A model generated the notes under the pieces. That model was not told the DNA's origin. It did not search any database and worked only from the letters and a program-made list of their open reading frames with translations. This document shows, in pieces, positions 1 through 9,208 of a DNA stretch of 64,000 bases (its first letter is position 1; every line of letters begins with the position of its first letter). A program made the position numbers and the translations under genes. Where the stretch lies: contig NZ_CACSJJ010000001.1 in assembly GCF_902706295.1 (NCBI RefSeq), forward strand, positions 496,001 to 560,000, read 5' to 3'. The DNA comes from Arthrobacter sp. 18067. GTDB lineage: Bacteria; Actinomycetota; Actinomycetes; Actinomycetales; Micrococcaceae.

Positions 1-227
1 CTGAGATGCTCTTCTATGCGCCTCCCCCACGCGTCCGGGGCGATGGCTGTCAGGAGGCCTGTGGTGACACCAAGACGTGCGAGTCCGTAGGCGACATTGG
101 CCGGCGACCCGCCAGGGTGTTCCACCTTTCGGCTCCCGGTGGTAACAACGTCGATAAGTGCTTCACCGACCACCATCACATCAAGCTCCGGATGCGGTAG
201 GTCTGAGGCAATGTTGGGGTAATTCAT
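1..227 (-). CDS. PfkB-family sugar kinase (probable fructokinase), N-terminal part
   Basis: Partial gene running off the left edge; about 75 codons are visible. Translation from the ATG at 227-225 gives MNYPNIASDLPHPELDVMVV, then GEALIDVV and a GGSPANVAYGLARLGV segment. This is the characteristic N-terminus of PfkB/ribokinase-fold sugar kinases: a first beta strand ending in GEALID, then the GGSPANVA substrate-binding loop. A purine-rich AAGAAGAGA ribosome site precedes the ATG. It is the last visible gene of the minus-strand operon, 27 bp after the levanase-type GH32 gene. Phosphorylation of fructose released by the GH32 enzymes is the natural role (inference). The ATP-binding and catalytic C-terminal half lies outside the window, so fructose specificity cannot be confirmed. 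Confidence 0.85.
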   Translation of the reverse strand, partial: MNYPNIASDLPHPELDVMVVGEALIDVVTTGSRKVEHPGGSPANVAYGLARLGVTTGLLTAIAPDAWGRRIEEHL

Positions 228-254
228 CAGAGGTCTCTTCTTTCCAGGGGCGGG

Positions 255-1826
255 CTACGGCGTGGCCTTGAGCTCACGGATGGTCAGGTTCCGGAACGTG
301 GCCGCTCCTTCATGGGCGTAGAGTCGAATGCCGTCATCGCCTTCAAGCGGGAAGACCCGGTGCGAGTGCACTACACGCCCATCGCCAATGAACACCTCCA
401 CGCTGGTGCGGTCCACCAGGATGCGTAGCGTGAGTCTCCCGGTGGAGGGGTCCACCGGGGTTTGGGTTTCGCCGGCAGTGGGGTTGATGGTGGGGCGCCG
501 ATTGACGTAGGTAAACGGGCCGCGCAGGAAGGCACCCGCCGCGACATGCCTGCCTCCACCCGGCGCACGGCATACCTCCAGCCCGAGATTGGCCGGCGGC
601 GCCGCCGGGTCCCACACCAGCTCGCAGCTCAAATCGTAGGCGTTCGAGCGGATCGTCAGGTCATGAGTGCCCGCAACCGCCACATCGCCCAGTCGATGTG
701 TGCGCTTCACGTGGTCCGCCAACGCCGAGGTGGGCGCGGACGCGAGGTAATAGGCCCCGTTTCCACGCTTGAGCCGGACATCGCGGACAATCATGTCATC
801 GCCGTTGTAGCCGTCAGTGGCAAGGGTTGGGGTGTTGTGAGGGTAATCCCAGAAGTTTGCCCAACCGATGGCCCGGCGGAGGGTTGGGTCCTCCGCTCCC
901 GACCCATCGTGATGCGGATACGTCACTGCGCCATAAAAATCGAAACCATAGTCCAGCCACTCAGGCTCGGCATGGTCGGGGCTGAATGAACTGCCGTCGA
1001 AAGCTCCAGTCCAATACGCATATGTCGCAGGCAGCCCGCGGCCCTTGCCGTTGGCGCTGGTACCCAGGACCCAGTGGGAGGTGCCGTCGTCGGCCGTCAT
1101 CCTGAAGAGGTCAGGGCACTCCAGCAGACCCAAGTCGCTGCGAAGAAATTCGCCAACGCGCTTCCAGGACCGCAGGTCCGGGGAGGTGTAGAAACCAAGC
1201 TTTTGCCCTTCTGCGTTGGCCATGAACCACCGGCCACGGTCCTCGTCCCAGATCACCTTGGGATCGCGGAAATCGTGGACCCCTGGGTTGGGCAGCACCG
1301 GCGCCTGGCCGCCGGGCTTGAAAGAGCGCCCCCTGTCCTTGGAGTACCAGAGGTACTGCGCTTGCCGGCCTTCCGGTGCCTGGGTGACCAGGGCTATGAT
1401 CGCACCCGCCCCGTATCCCGCGGTATTGCCCTCATCAACAACCATGCACCCGGACCAACAGTCACCGTTGCTGTTGCTGAACTTCGGTATCGCGACACCA
1501 CGGTCCCGGAATGCGACGTGATCGGTGGTGGTGGCACCGCGCCACGATGTACCGCCGCCACCATTGATGTAGTCAGCGTTGTACAGGTAGTAATAGTGGT
1601 ACTCCCCGTCCAGGTAGATGGGTCGCTGGGGATCGTTCTTCCAATTGTCAGGCACGCTGAAGTGATAGACCGGGCGCATCCGGGATGATCCTTTCGAAGG
1701 GCTACCTGCCGCCGAGGCGGGGCCAATGCCACTGGACAACGCCATGGACCCGCCCAGCGCAACCGCACCGGCGCCGGTCAGAAGTCCGCGGCGAGAGACT
1801 GATGGTGATTTTTCCACGGGTTTCAC
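255..1826 (-). CDS. Secreted GH32 fructan hydrolase (levanase / levan fructotransferase type)
   Basis: 523 aa. The N-terminus carries a twin-arginine-type signal (SRRGLL at residues 11-16, hydrophobic stretch, then ASA-A near 38-40), so export by Tat is likely. GH32 landmarks are all present: WKNDPQRP with nucleophile D65, WSG at about 124-126, RDP at 187-189 (transition-state stabiliser) and ECPD with acid/base E236. The C-terminal beta-sandwich ends with an RILVDRTSVEVFI strand. The WKNDPQ variant of the usual WMNDPNG motif is typical of actinobacterial levanases and levan fructotransferases; I cannot choose between exo-hydrolase and transferase. The GTG start overlaps the stop of the preceding GH32 gene by 4 bp, indicating translational coupling. 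Role: outside-cell attack on levan or other beta-fructan feeding the adjacent importer (inference). Confidence 0.85.
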   Translation of the reverse strand: MKPVEKSPSVSRRGLLTGAGAVALGGSMALSSGIGPASAAGSPSKGSSRMRPVYHFSVPDNWKNDPQRPIYLDGEYHYYYLYNADYINGGGGTSWRGATTTDHVAFRDRGVAIPKFSNSNGDCWSGCMVVDEGNTAGYGAGAIIALVTQAPEGRQAQYLWYSKDRGRSFKPGGQAPVLPNPGVHDFRDPKVIWDEDRGRWFMANAEGQKLGFYTSPDLRSWKRVGEFLRSDLGLLECPDLFRMTADDGTSHWVLGTSANGKGRGLPATYAYWTGAFDGSSFSPDHAEPEWLDYGFDFYGAVTYPHHDGSGAEDPTLRRAIGWANFWDYPHNTPTLATDGYNGDDMIVRDVRLKRGNGAYYLASAPTSALADHVKRTHRLGDVAVAGTHDLTIRSNAYDLSCELVWDPAAPPANLGLEVCRAPGGGRHVAAGAFLRGPFTYVNRRPTINPTAGETQTPVDPSTGRLTLRILVDRTSVEVFIGDGRVVHSHRVFPLEGDDGIRLYAHEGAATFRNLTIRELKATP

Positions 1827-3373
1827 TTCCGTTCCGGCAGGAGGCTGCGGGTCTCGTCAAAAACCCTGGCCATGGTCCAAGCATCAAAGGAGAGGAGCCG
1901 CACCGAACCTTCCGTGGCGGCCAGCGTCACGCGCTCGCCGCCCAGGGTCGGGTAGATACGAGCCGTGAGCGGCTTTCCGTTGGCGAAAATTTCGACGGCG
2001 GACCGGTCCACCAACACGCGAAGGCGAACACGACCATCCGTCATGGGAAGCGGGCCGGACTTGTCCTCCACATCAACGGCAGGGTTGAGGCTGCTGCGGG
2101 TGCGATCAAGGCGGAGAGTGCCGGTGGGGGCTCCGTCAGCAGCCCGGCCCAGCACGATCACCGTTTCCTCTGCACCGTCCGCGGACACCAGCACTCCGAG
2201 CCGAACTTCTGCTCCGGGCGCCAGTTGCACGTCCAACTCCAGGTCCAGCTGGTTGCCGGACACACCCGTTGTCACGGACGTTCCCGCCCCCACCAACACC
2301 TGGGCCGGAACGCTGACGTGATCGCTGCGCAGTTTCGCGATTTCGGGAACCGGTGAAAACGCCAAGGTTCCATCCTTGGCCACGGTGGTGACGCGGGGCA
2401 GGCTCATGACGCCTGACCAGCCGGCTTCCACCATGGCGGCATCACTTCGCCCTTCCTGCATCCAACCGAACATGATCCGGCGGCCGGACTCATCCTGGAA
2501 AGACTGCGGTGCATAGAAGAAGCGGCCTCCATAGTCCAGCCGATGCAGCGCCTCCGGCTCGAAGGTATCCCCGGCGTAGCGGCCGATCCAGTACAGCGGG
2601 TGGCGGGTTTCGCCGTCGTCCCATGCGGAGAAGACCAGCACATCCGGCGAGTTGTCCGCGGGTGCAGAACCCAACGATCCTTGTCCTGCCCGGAACAGGT
2701 CAACGCATTCCCACATGGTCCCGGTCCAGTCAGTGTCCGCAGGATCGCCCTGGGAGGCGTCGCCGATAAACAGTGGGCCGAGGTAGTCCCAGGACCGCAG
2801 GTCCGAGGACTCATACAAGAACGCCGTGCCTCCGAGGTGTCGAATCCCTGAACCTACGAGTTGACGCCACTTGCCGCCTTCGCGCCATACGCAGTGATCG
2901 CGGTATGCCGTGATGTCCACGCCGGCCGGCGGGGCGCCAATGACAGGATTTCCAGGATCCTTGGTCCAATTCAGCAGGTCCGGCGAGCCTACGGCGACGC
3001 AGGGCAGTTCCTTGTCCTCAAACCGCCCCGAGTACACCAAGGTGGGCGTACCGTCGTCGTTCACCAGCACCCCCGACCAGCAGCCTTCGGCGTCCGGCCC
3101 TGCGGATGGCTCCAAGGCTACGGGCTGGTCCGTCCAGGTGACGAGGTCGGCGCTGGTGGCGTGGCCCCACTGGATGCGGTGGTGGAAAGCACCTTCAGGG
3201 TTGTACTGGTAGAACAGGTGGTACGTGCCGTTCCATTGGCTGACCCCGTTGGGATCGTTGAGCCAACCGGCCGGCGAGACGAAGTGGAATCGCGGGCGGA
3301 GGGGGTCGGCCTCGGCGCGGGACAGCAATTCGTCCCGCGGAATGGTGGCGAGCGGGTGGGTAATTTCGGTCAT
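1823..3373 (-). CDS. Intracellular GH32 beta-fructofuranosidase (sucrose-6-phosphate hydrolase type)
   Basis: 516 aa with no signal peptide, so cytoplasmic. GH32 motifs in order: GWLNDPNG with nucleophile D40, CWSGV at about 98-102, YRD with R158/D159, and WECVDLF with acid/base E222. The C-terminal sandwich ends with RVLVDRSAVEIFANG. Length and motifs fit the ScrB/SacA group, which cleaves sucrose, sucrose-6-phosphate or short fructo-oligosaccharides. The transporter here is an ABC system rather than a PTS, so the substrate is probably unphosphorylated imported fructoside (inference). The ATG overlaps the upstream ATPase gene by 4 bp and the stop overlaps the next GH32 gene by 4 bp, giving a tightly coupled operon. 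Confidence 0.88.
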   Translation of the reverse strand: MTEITHPLATIPRDELLSRAEADPLRPRFHFVSPAGWLNDPNGVSQWNGTYHLFYQYNPEGAFHHRIQWGHATSADLVTWTDQPVALEPSAGPDAEGCWSGVLVNDDGTPTLVYSGRFEDKELPCVAVGSPDLLNWTKDPGNPVIGAPPAGVDITAYRDHCVWREGGKWRQLVGSGIRHLGGTAFLYESSDLRSWDYLGPLFIGDASQGDPADTDWTGTMWECVDLFRAGQGSLGSAPADNSPDVLVFSAWDDGETRHPLYWIGRYAGDTFEPEALHRLDYGGRFFYAPQSFQDESGRRIMFGWMQEGRSDAAMVEAGWSGVMSLPRVTTVAKDGTLAFSPVPEIAKLRSDHVSVPAQVLVGAGTSVTTGVSGNQLDLELDVQLAPGAEVRLGVLVSADGAEETVIVLGRAADGAPTGTLRLDRTRSSLNPAVDVEDKSGPLPMTDGRVRLRVLVDRSAVEIFANGKPLTARIYPTLGGERVTLAATEGSVRLLSFDAWTMARVFDETRSLLPERK

Positions 3374-4464
3374 GCGGAAGCCTCTTCTTGAGCGTTCGAC
3401 GCCGGGTGGCCGGATTGGATTGGTTCACTGGCCAAGGCATGGCTGCCGGCAGCAGCCCACGGCCGGTAAAGGTGGCAGCGTACCCAGTGACGGCTTTCGG
3501 GGATGCCAACCTGATGGCGCACAGGTTCTTCGGACGAGCATGCCTGGTTCGGATCGCTCTGGAACGCGCAGTGCGTTGAGGCCATGACCGCTTGCCGCAA
3601 TTCGGCCCTGCGGACCGGATCATACGAGCCTGCGCGGGAAGGGTCCGGGACAGCTGAAACCAGCAGTTGCGTGTACGGGTGCGCAGGATTGGCCAGAAGG
3701 TCGAGGGACTCGCCTTCTTCCACCAATTCGCCGGCAAACATAACCGCGGTCCGGTCCGCCAAGTACCGTGCGGACGCGAGGTCGTGAGTGATGTACAGCA
3801 TGGAGATGCCCTGCTCGTCTCGGAGTTTGCGCATCAGGTTCAGCACGCCGATCCGGACAGAAACGTCCAGCATGGACGTGGGCTCGTCAGCCAGAATGAC
3901 CTGCGGTTCAACGGCAAGGGCCCGGGCGATCGCAACGCGTTGGCGCTGGCCGCCGGAGAGCTCGTGCGGGTACGAGTTCAGCATGTCAGCCTGCAGGCCA
4001 AGGGTGGTCATGAGCTCTTCGAGCCGCTTCTGGGTCTCTTGCTCAGTTCCGCCGCTCCTGCCGTGGATGGCCAACGAGCGCCGCAGGAAATGATCCATCC
4101 TGTGGGCCGGGTTCAATGAACCGAAGGGATCCTGGAACACCATCTGCAGTTGGGCTCGAAACGCACGTGACGCTTGGAACCGGTCGCGCTTGAGGACGTC
4201 GACGCCGTCAATCAGGATCTCCCCCGAGCTCGGCTTTTCGAGCCGCGCCACACAGCGGGCCAAGGTGCTCTTGCCGGAACCGGACTCCCCCACGAGCGCC
4301 ACGATTTCGCCCTTGCCGATGGTCAGATCGATCCCGTGCAGGGCGCGGACAGAATCGCGGGAGAACAATCCGCCAATCGGGAAGGTCTTTCCCAACCCGC
4401 GAATCTCCAGGGCAGGGGTGTCCGTGTCGGACACGGCCGATGGGGTCATCAGTGAGTGGCTCAT
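3370..4464 (-). CDS. ABC transporter ATP-binding protein, Dpp/Opp family (DppF-like)
   Basis: 364 aa. Walker A GESGSGKST, Q-loop in MVFQDPFGSLNP, signature LSGGQRQRVAIARAL and Walker B VILADEPTS are all intact. A C-terminal oligopeptide-ABC extension (HPYTQLLVSAVPDPS, then a CAFQ...CSSEEP cysteine segment) follows. This is the standard architecture of the second ATPase of peptide/nickel-type importers. It overlaps DppD upstream and the GH32 gene downstream by 4 bp each. Although the family is named for peptides, its position inside a GH32/fructokinase operon suggests that it energises uptake of fructo-oligosaccharides or difructose compounds (inference). Confidence 0.9.
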   Translation of the reverse strand: MSHSLMTPSAVSDTDTPALEIRGLGKTFPIGGLFSRDSVRALHGIDLTIGKGEIVALVGESGSGKSTLARCVARLEKPSSGEILIDGVDVLKRDRFQASRAFRAQLQMVFQDPFGSLNPAHRMDHFLRRSLAIHGRSGGTEQETQKRLEELMTTLGLQADMLNSYPHELSGGQRQRVAIARALAVEPQVILADEPTSMLDVSVRIGVLNLMRKLRDEQGISMLYITHDLASARYLADRTAVMFAGELVEEGESLDLLANPAHPYTQLLVSAVPDPSRAGSYDPVRRAELRQAVMASTHCAFQSDPNQACSSEEPVRHQVGIPESRHWVRCHLYRPWAAAGSHALASEPIQSGHPASNAQEEASA

Positions 4465-5423
4465 CGTGCAGCCCCTTCCAGGTTTGCGGCATCAGTAACC
4501 GAGGCGTCGGCACCAAACGGGGCCACAAAATGGCCGGGTGCCACCTCGGCGAGGTCCGGAATGTTCCGGAACTTCACGCCGTCGGGCAGGCCGGTTAGCG
4601 GAACACGGGGACCGGTGAGAGGCGGGAAGGCGCCCATCAGCGCCTGGGTGTAAGGGTGGCGAGGGGTGGCGTACACATCCTGGGCCTTCGCGGTCTCCAC
4701 AATCCGGCCGCCGTACATCACGGCCATGCGGTGCGAGAGTTCCACCATGAGGGACATGTCGTGCGTGATGAAGAGGACGGAGAAACCGAGCTCGCGCTGG
4801 AGTTCCTTGATCTGTGCCATGATCTCTTGCTGCACCACGACATCCAGTGCGGTGGTGGGCTCGTCCAGTATCAACAGTGAAGGCTTGAGCGCTACAGCCA
4901 TGGCTATCACAGCGCGTTGACGCATGCCGCCTGAAAGCTGGTGCGGATAGGACTTGAGCCGTGCCGGGTCGATCCTCACCAGTTCCAGCAGCTCACCGGC
5001 ACGCCGCATTGATTCCTTGCGGGAGTAGCCGGCGCGTGTGGTGAAGATGTCCACGATCTGTTCGCCGATGGTCAGCACCGGATTGAGCGAGTTCATGGCC
5101 GACTGGAACACCATCGCCACGTCCTGCCAGCGGAAGCGCCGCAGCTCCTCCGGGCTCATGGCCAGGACGTCCTTTCCACCGAAGGAAATGCTGCCGCCGG
5201 CAATCTTTGCAGGATCCTTCAGGAGCCTCATGATCGAGTTGGCAATGGTTGATTTCCCGCAGCCGGACTCCCCCGCTAGACCGAACACCTCACCGGTGCC
5301 AATGCTGAAGGAAACACGATCGACGGCGGTGGTAGAGCGGGTGTCGCCGATGTACTTGACCGTGAGGTCCTTGACGTCCAGGACAGCTTCGTGGGAGCCG
5401 AAGGAAACTTGGGAGATGGTCAC
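4461..5423 (-). CDS. ABC transporter ATP-binding protein, Dpp/Opp family (DppD-like)
   Basis: 320 aa, GTG start preceded by AAAGGAG. Motifs: Walker A GESGCGKST, Q-loop MVFQSAMNSLNP, signature LSGGMRQRAVIAMA, Walker B LLILDEPTTALD and the H-loop in LFITHDMSLM. The C-terminal HPYTQALMGAFPPL segment is the usual peptide-transporter extension. It is the first of two ATPases that pair as a heterodimer with the permeases encoded immediately upstream. 4-bp overlaps on both sides place it in the continuous fructan operon. Confidence 0.9.
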   Translation of the reverse strand: MTISQVSFGSHEAVLDVKDLTVKYIGDTRSTTAVDRVSFSIGTGEVFGLAGESGCGKSTIANSIMRLLKDPAKIAGGSISFGGKDVLAMSPEELRRFRWQDVAMVFQSAMNSLNPVLTIGEQIVDIFTTRAGYSRKESMRRAGELLELVRIDPARLKSYPHQLSGGMRQRAVIAMAVALKPSLLILDEPTTALDVVVQQEIMAQIKELQRELGFSVLFITHDMSLMVELSHRMAVMYGGRIVETAKAQDVYATPRHPYTQALMGAFPPLTGPRVPLTGLPDGVKFRNIPDLAEVAPGHFVAPFGADASVTDAANLEGAAR

Positions 5424-6346
5424 TTGGCGGCGCTCCTTTCAGTATCTTTCGGGGTTTTGATCTTTCGAAGCCGCGGGTTGGTGACCTCATCCACCGCGTA
5501 GTTGATGAGGGCAAGGGCGAAGGCCACCAGTGCGATGCAGACGCCGGAGGGTACGAAGACCCACCAACTGCCGGTCAGCAAGGCGCCTTCATTGCCGGCC
5601 CAGAAGAGGTTGTTGCCCCAGGAGACCGTGCTGACATCGCCCAGCCCCAGGAACTCCAAGCCCGCCTGTGCGCCGATTCCGTAAATCACGCAGGCAAGGA
5701 GGGTGCCCATGACGATCGAGGCCATGTTGGGCAGGATCTCGCGGAACATGATCCGGCCGGCGCGTTCGCCTGACACAACAGCCGCAGCTACGAAGTCCTT
5801 GGAACGGATGGACAACGCTTGTGAGCGCAGGACGCGCGCCGAACCGGCCCAGCCGGTAACCACCAGGACCAGGATTACGGTGCCCAGACCCGGCGGAAGG
5901 AACGCGGCCAGGATGACCAGCAATGGCAGGCCGGGCAGGAGCAGGAAAACGTTGGTGACCAGGGACAACGCTTCGTCAATGAATTTGCCGAAGTACGCCG
6001 AGGCCAAGCCCACCAGGATACCGATGAAAGTGGAGGCTACGCCCACCGTCAGTCCCACAAACAGGGAACTTCGTGAGCCGTGGACAGTCAGCGCGAGCAC
6101 GTCCTGTCCTTTGGCGGTGGTGCCCAGCCAGTGCTCAGCCGATGGTTCCAGGGACGCCATGGCGGTAATCCTCGAAGGGTCGCCGGGAAACAGGACAGGT
6201 GCCAGTAAAGCCAATGCAATGAAGATGACCATCACGGCCATGCCCGTCAGCGCTTTCTTGTTGCTGATGAGGCCGTGAACGAAGCTGCGGTTGGGCTTAC
6301 GGACAGCCGGTGCTGGAGTTGGCTGCTTCAGAAGTGCGGTAGTCAT
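5420..6346 (-). CDS. ABC transporter permease, DppC-like
   Basis: 308 aa from the ATG at 6346, chosen because TAGAGGACT lies just upstream; a longer frame to 6418 has no ribosome site and overlaps the preceding gene. The protein has an N-terminal transmembrane helix (GMAVMVIFIALALLAPVL), the periplasmic PSAEHWLGTTAKGQDVL segment typical of DppC/OppC, and several further membrane helices. An EAA-type cytoplasmic loop (FVAAAVVSGERAGRIMFREI) contacts the ATPase. It forms the channel with the DppB-like protein encoded 10 bp upstream. Confidence 0.9.
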   Translation of the reverse strand: MTTALLKQPTPAPAVRKPNRSFVHGLISNKKALTGMAVMVIFIALALLAPVLFPGDPSRITAMASLEPSAEHWLGTTAKGQDVLALTVHGSRSSLFVGLTVGVASTFIGILVGLASAYFGKFIDEALSLVTNVFLLLPGLPLLVILAAFLPPGLGTVILVLVVTGWAGSARVLRSQALSIRSKDFVAAAVVSGERAGRIMFREILPNMASIVMGTLLACVIYGIGAQAGLEFLGLGDVSTVSWGNNLFWAGNEGALLTGSWWVFVPSGVCIALVAFALALINYAVDEVTNPRLRKIKTPKDTERSAAK

Positions 6347-6356
6347 GATCAGTCCT

Positions 6357-7334
6357 CTAGTTGCTGCGCACGCGCGGGTCGAGGCGGACATACAGGATGT
6401 CCACCAGGAAGTTGGCAAGCAGAACAGCGGCGGTGATGGTCAGGAACAAGCCCTGCATGAGCGGATAGTCGAGGCCTTGCACAGCGTTGAGGAGCTGGTA
6501 GCCGACGCCGGGGTAGGCGAACACCACCTCTGTGAGCAGGGCACCGCCCACCACGAATCCCAGTCCCATACCGAAGCTGGTCACCGACGGGAGCATGGCG
6601 TTGCGTGCTGCGTAGCGGAGCATGATCCGGCCCGGGCGGAGTCCCTTGGCTTCGGCCATGGTGATGTAGTCCTCGGAGTTGGTGGCGATCATGGTGTTCC
6701 GCATGCCGAGCATCCAGCCGCCGATCGAGACCAGCACGATCGTCAGCGCCGGCAGCACAAGGTGCGCACCGACGTCGCCGATGAACTCCCAGGTGAACGC
6801 CGGCTCCAAACCGTCCGTGAACGCGTGCCGGATGGGGAACCAACCGAGCACTACGCCGAACAGGTACAGCGCACCCATCGCAAGCCAGAAGTAAGGGAAC
6901 GAGCCGATGAAAACCAGCACCGGTGGGAGCGCGGAGTCGATCGCGCCGCCGCGGCGCCAAGCGGCCAGGATGCCCAGCAGGTTACCGACGACGGCGGCAA
7001 TCACCAGTGCGGTTCCGCCCAGCAGGAGTGTCCAACCGATTTGGGACGAGATTACCTCGGTGACCGGGGTTGGGAAACGGGAAATGGAAACGCCCATCTG
7101 CCCGGTGAAAACGTTGTGCATATAGTCGATGTACTGCTCCCAAATGGGCCGATCATCAACACCCAGCAGCTTGCGCAGGGCCTCGATCTGTTCGGGCTGC
7201 ATTCGGTCCTGGGAGCGGGCAAACATGCGGGACACGGGGTCTCCCGGCATGAATCGCGGGAGCAGGAAATTCAGGGTGATGGACGCCCAGAAGGCGATCA
7301 GATAGAAACCCAGGCGGCGCAGGATGAAGCGCAC
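6357..7334 (-). CDS. ABC transporter permease, DppB-like
   Basis: 325 aa from a GTG at 7334-7332 that follows GGAGGG by 4 nt; this ribosome site favours it over ATG codons at 7346 and 7373. It begins MRFILRRLGFYLIAFWASIT, the classic DppB/OppB first helix, followed by FMPGDPV. It contains an EAA loop (DYITMAEAKGLRPGRIMLRYAARNA) and ends in the membrane segment LLANFLVDILYVRLDPRVR. It partners the DppC-like permease. Separated from the binding-protein gene upstream by a short spacer containing a strong hairpin. Confidence 0.9.
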   Translation of the reverse strand: MRFILRRLGFYLIAFWASITLNFLLPRFMPGDPVSRMFARSQDRMQPEQIEALRKLLGVDDRPIWEQYIDYMHNVFTGQMGVSISRFPTPVTEVISSQIGWTLLLGGTALVIAAVVGNLLGILAAWRRGGAIDSALPPVLVFIGSFPYFWLAMGALYLFGVVLGWFPIRHAFTDGLEPAFTWEFIGDVGAHLVLPALTIVLVSIGGWMLGMRNTMIATNSEDYITMAEAKGLRPGRIMLRYAARNAMLPSVTSFGMGLGFVVGGALLTEVVFAYPGVGYQLLNAVQGLDYPLMQGLFLTITAAVLLANFLVDILYVRLDPRVRSN

Positions 7335-7370
7335 GGTTCCCTCCATTCGGGAATTGCGGAAAGTTTGGAG

Positions 7371-7415
7371 CACGCCCGGCGGTTAGCCGTATCAGCGGCG
7401 GAGCCGCCGGGCGTG
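7371..7415 (-). promoter_or_regulatory. Intercistronic stem-loop between binding-protein and permease genes
   Basis: Perfect 12-bp inverted repeat CACGCCCGGCGG (7371-7382) / CCGCCGGGCGTG (7404-7415) with a 21-nt loop, lying just after the binding-protein gene on the minus-strand transcript. No U-tract follows, so it is more likely an mRNA-stabilising or attenuating hairpin that lets the binding protein outnumber the membrane subunits, a known pattern in ABC importer operons. Function inferred. Confidence 0.6.
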
Positions 7416-7455
7416 CGGTGTGAGGCCTGGAGGGCCTAAGTCCGAGGAAGCGGGA

Positions 7456-9129
7456 CTACTTGCGCGGTTCCAGCGTGGTCAGAACCAGCACCGTCGTAGG
7501 TGACCGGACCGAGAGAGTGGCGTAAGGGTTTGCCTCGGTGGGCCAGCCAGTGAAGCGGGTGTCGTTGAAGGCACCCCACTCAGGGCCGGAGAACAGCGGC
7601 ACCAGCGGTGCGACGTCGTTGTACTCTTCCTGCAGCTTGTTGGCGATGTCCTTTTGCTTGGATTCGTCGGCCTCTGCGGCGAAGTCGGCCAGCAAGGCAT
7701 CGGCCTTCGTGTCGCCGAAGCGGTGGTAGTTATCAAACGTCTTGGTGCCTACCGGCTTCACAGTGGCGGTACCCATGGAAGTGTTGAAGTACTTGTAAGG
7801 GCTGGGATCGTTGGCGCTCCAGACGATCCCGGAGTCGAAGTCGCCGGTCTCATAGCCGGCCACCACTGCGGCCCAATCCGGGGACTCCACCTTGGCAGTG
7901 ACGCCCACCTCCGCCAGGTTCTGCGCGATCACGTTGGCCACGGACAGCCAATCGGAAGAAGTTGCGCCCACGGAGATCTTGAACTCGAAGGGCTTCCCGT
8001 CCTTGAACGTGCGCTTCCCGTCAGCTCCCTTGGGATAGCCCGCCTTGTCCAGCAGCTCATTGGCCTTCTGAACGTCGTGGTTGGTCCACGTGCAGTTGTC
8101 CTTGACCGCGGCGTTCTTCCAGGTCTCATAGTTCCCGGAGAGCCCGGTGCAGTCCGCCGGCTTGGCGTAGCCGCTCATACCGATCTTGGTGACCTGATCG
8201 CGGTCCACGGCCATGCTCAGTGCCTTGCGGACGCCAACATCGTTGAACGGCGCTTTGGTGGTGTTGAGTTGCCAGTTGATCATGGCACCAGTGGCAGGGA
8301 ACCAATACTGACGGTGTTCCTTGTCCTTGGAAACGAACGTCTTCTCTATGTTGGGAATGTACTGGGGAGCCCAGTCCACGTCCCCGTTCGCGGCGGCGAG
8401 GTTGGCGCCGTCGTTTCCTGCGAAAGCGAGCAACTTGATGCCGGCGATCTTCTGCTTCCCAGGCTGCCAGTAGTTGGGATTCTTCTTCAGCACGAAGGAC
8501 TGGGCCTGGAAAGTATCCACTTCCGTGTAGGGTCCGGTACCCACCGGCTTGGCGTTCGCGTCCTTTTCCGGGTCCGGCAACGCGGACCAGATGTGCTTGG
8601 GCAGGATGCTGAGTTGGCCGACGTCGTAGAGGGCTGGCGACCACGGTTTGTTGAAGTTGAAGGTGACTTTGTTGCCCTCGGCGGTGACGGTGTCCAGATA
8701 CTCAAAGCCGCCCTTGATCTTCTTCTGGAGTTCGAACGTGTAGGCAACATCCTCAGCCACGAAGGGCTGACCGTCGGACCACTTCACGCCGTCACGAAGC
8801 GTGAAGGTGACCGATTTGCCGTCCTCTGCTGCCTTCCACTCGGTAGCGAGCCACGGCACCGTGTCGCCCTTTGCAGGGTTGAAGATCAGGAGGGATTCGT
8901 AGATGGACTGCTGAACCATCGGGTTCACCGTGGGTGCGAACGGGTTGAAGTTCTGCACGAAGGTGCCCATGTCCTCACGCGGGATAGTGAGGAACGCGCT
9001 GGCGTTCGCTCCGGCGTCGGAGGTGCTGGTTTTGGTGACATTTGCCGTGCAGCCGGTGAGCAGCATCGCGCCCACTGCTAGGCTTGCCGCCGTCATCCGG
9101 GCAGCCCGGAAGTATCGGGGTTGTGTCAT
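7456..9129 (-). CDS. Extracellular solute-binding protein, family 5 (lipoprotein)
   Basis: 557 aa from the ATG at 9129; an upstream in-frame ATG at 9162 lacks a ribosome site. The N-terminus is a lipoprotein signal with lipobox LTGC (C27), so the protein is tethered outside the membrane. The body matches SBP_bac_5/DppA architecture: SIYESLLIFNP, LATEWKAAEDGKSVTFTLRDGVKWSDGQPF-type segment, VGTGPYTEVD and a late DFDSGIVWS stretch. This family binds peptides, nickel and, in several actinobacteria and archaea, oligosaccharides. Its operon partners (two GH32 enzymes, fructokinase) point to a fructo-oligosaccharide or di-fructose ligand (inference). Confidence 0.9.
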   Translation of the reverse strand: MTQPRYFRAARMTAASLAVGAMLLTGCTANVTKTSTSDAGANASAFLTIPREDMGTFVQNFNPFAPTVNPMVQQSIYESLLIFNPAKGDTVPWLATEWKAAEDGKSVTFTLRDGVKWSDGQPFVAEDVAYTFELQKKIKGGFEYLDTVTAEGNKVTFNFNKPWSPALYDVGQLSILPKHIWSALPDPEKDANAKPVGTGPYTEVDTFQAQSFVLKKNPNYWQPGKQKIAGIKLLAFAGNDGANLAAANGDVDWAPQYIPNIEKTFVSKDKEHRQYWFPATGAMINWQLNTTKAPFNDVGVRKALSMAVDRDQVTKIGMSGYAKPADCTGLSGNYETWKNAAVKDNCTWTNHDVQKANELLDKAGYPKGADGKRTFKDGKPFEFKISVGATSSDWLSVANVIAQNLAEVGVTAKVESPDWAAVVAGYETGDFDSGIVWSANDPSPYKYFNTSMGTATVKPVGTKTFDNYHRFGDTKADALLADFAAEADESKQKDIANKLQEEYNDVAPLVPLFSGPEWGAFNDTRFTGWPTEANPYATLSVRSPTTVLVLTTLEPRK

Positions 9130-9208
9130 GATGGTTATCTCTTTCCTATCTTCATCGTCCAAGGTGAAGGGGTGGGTAAGGGTTTGCTCTTCGACGTTGA
9201 TTTCGCGG

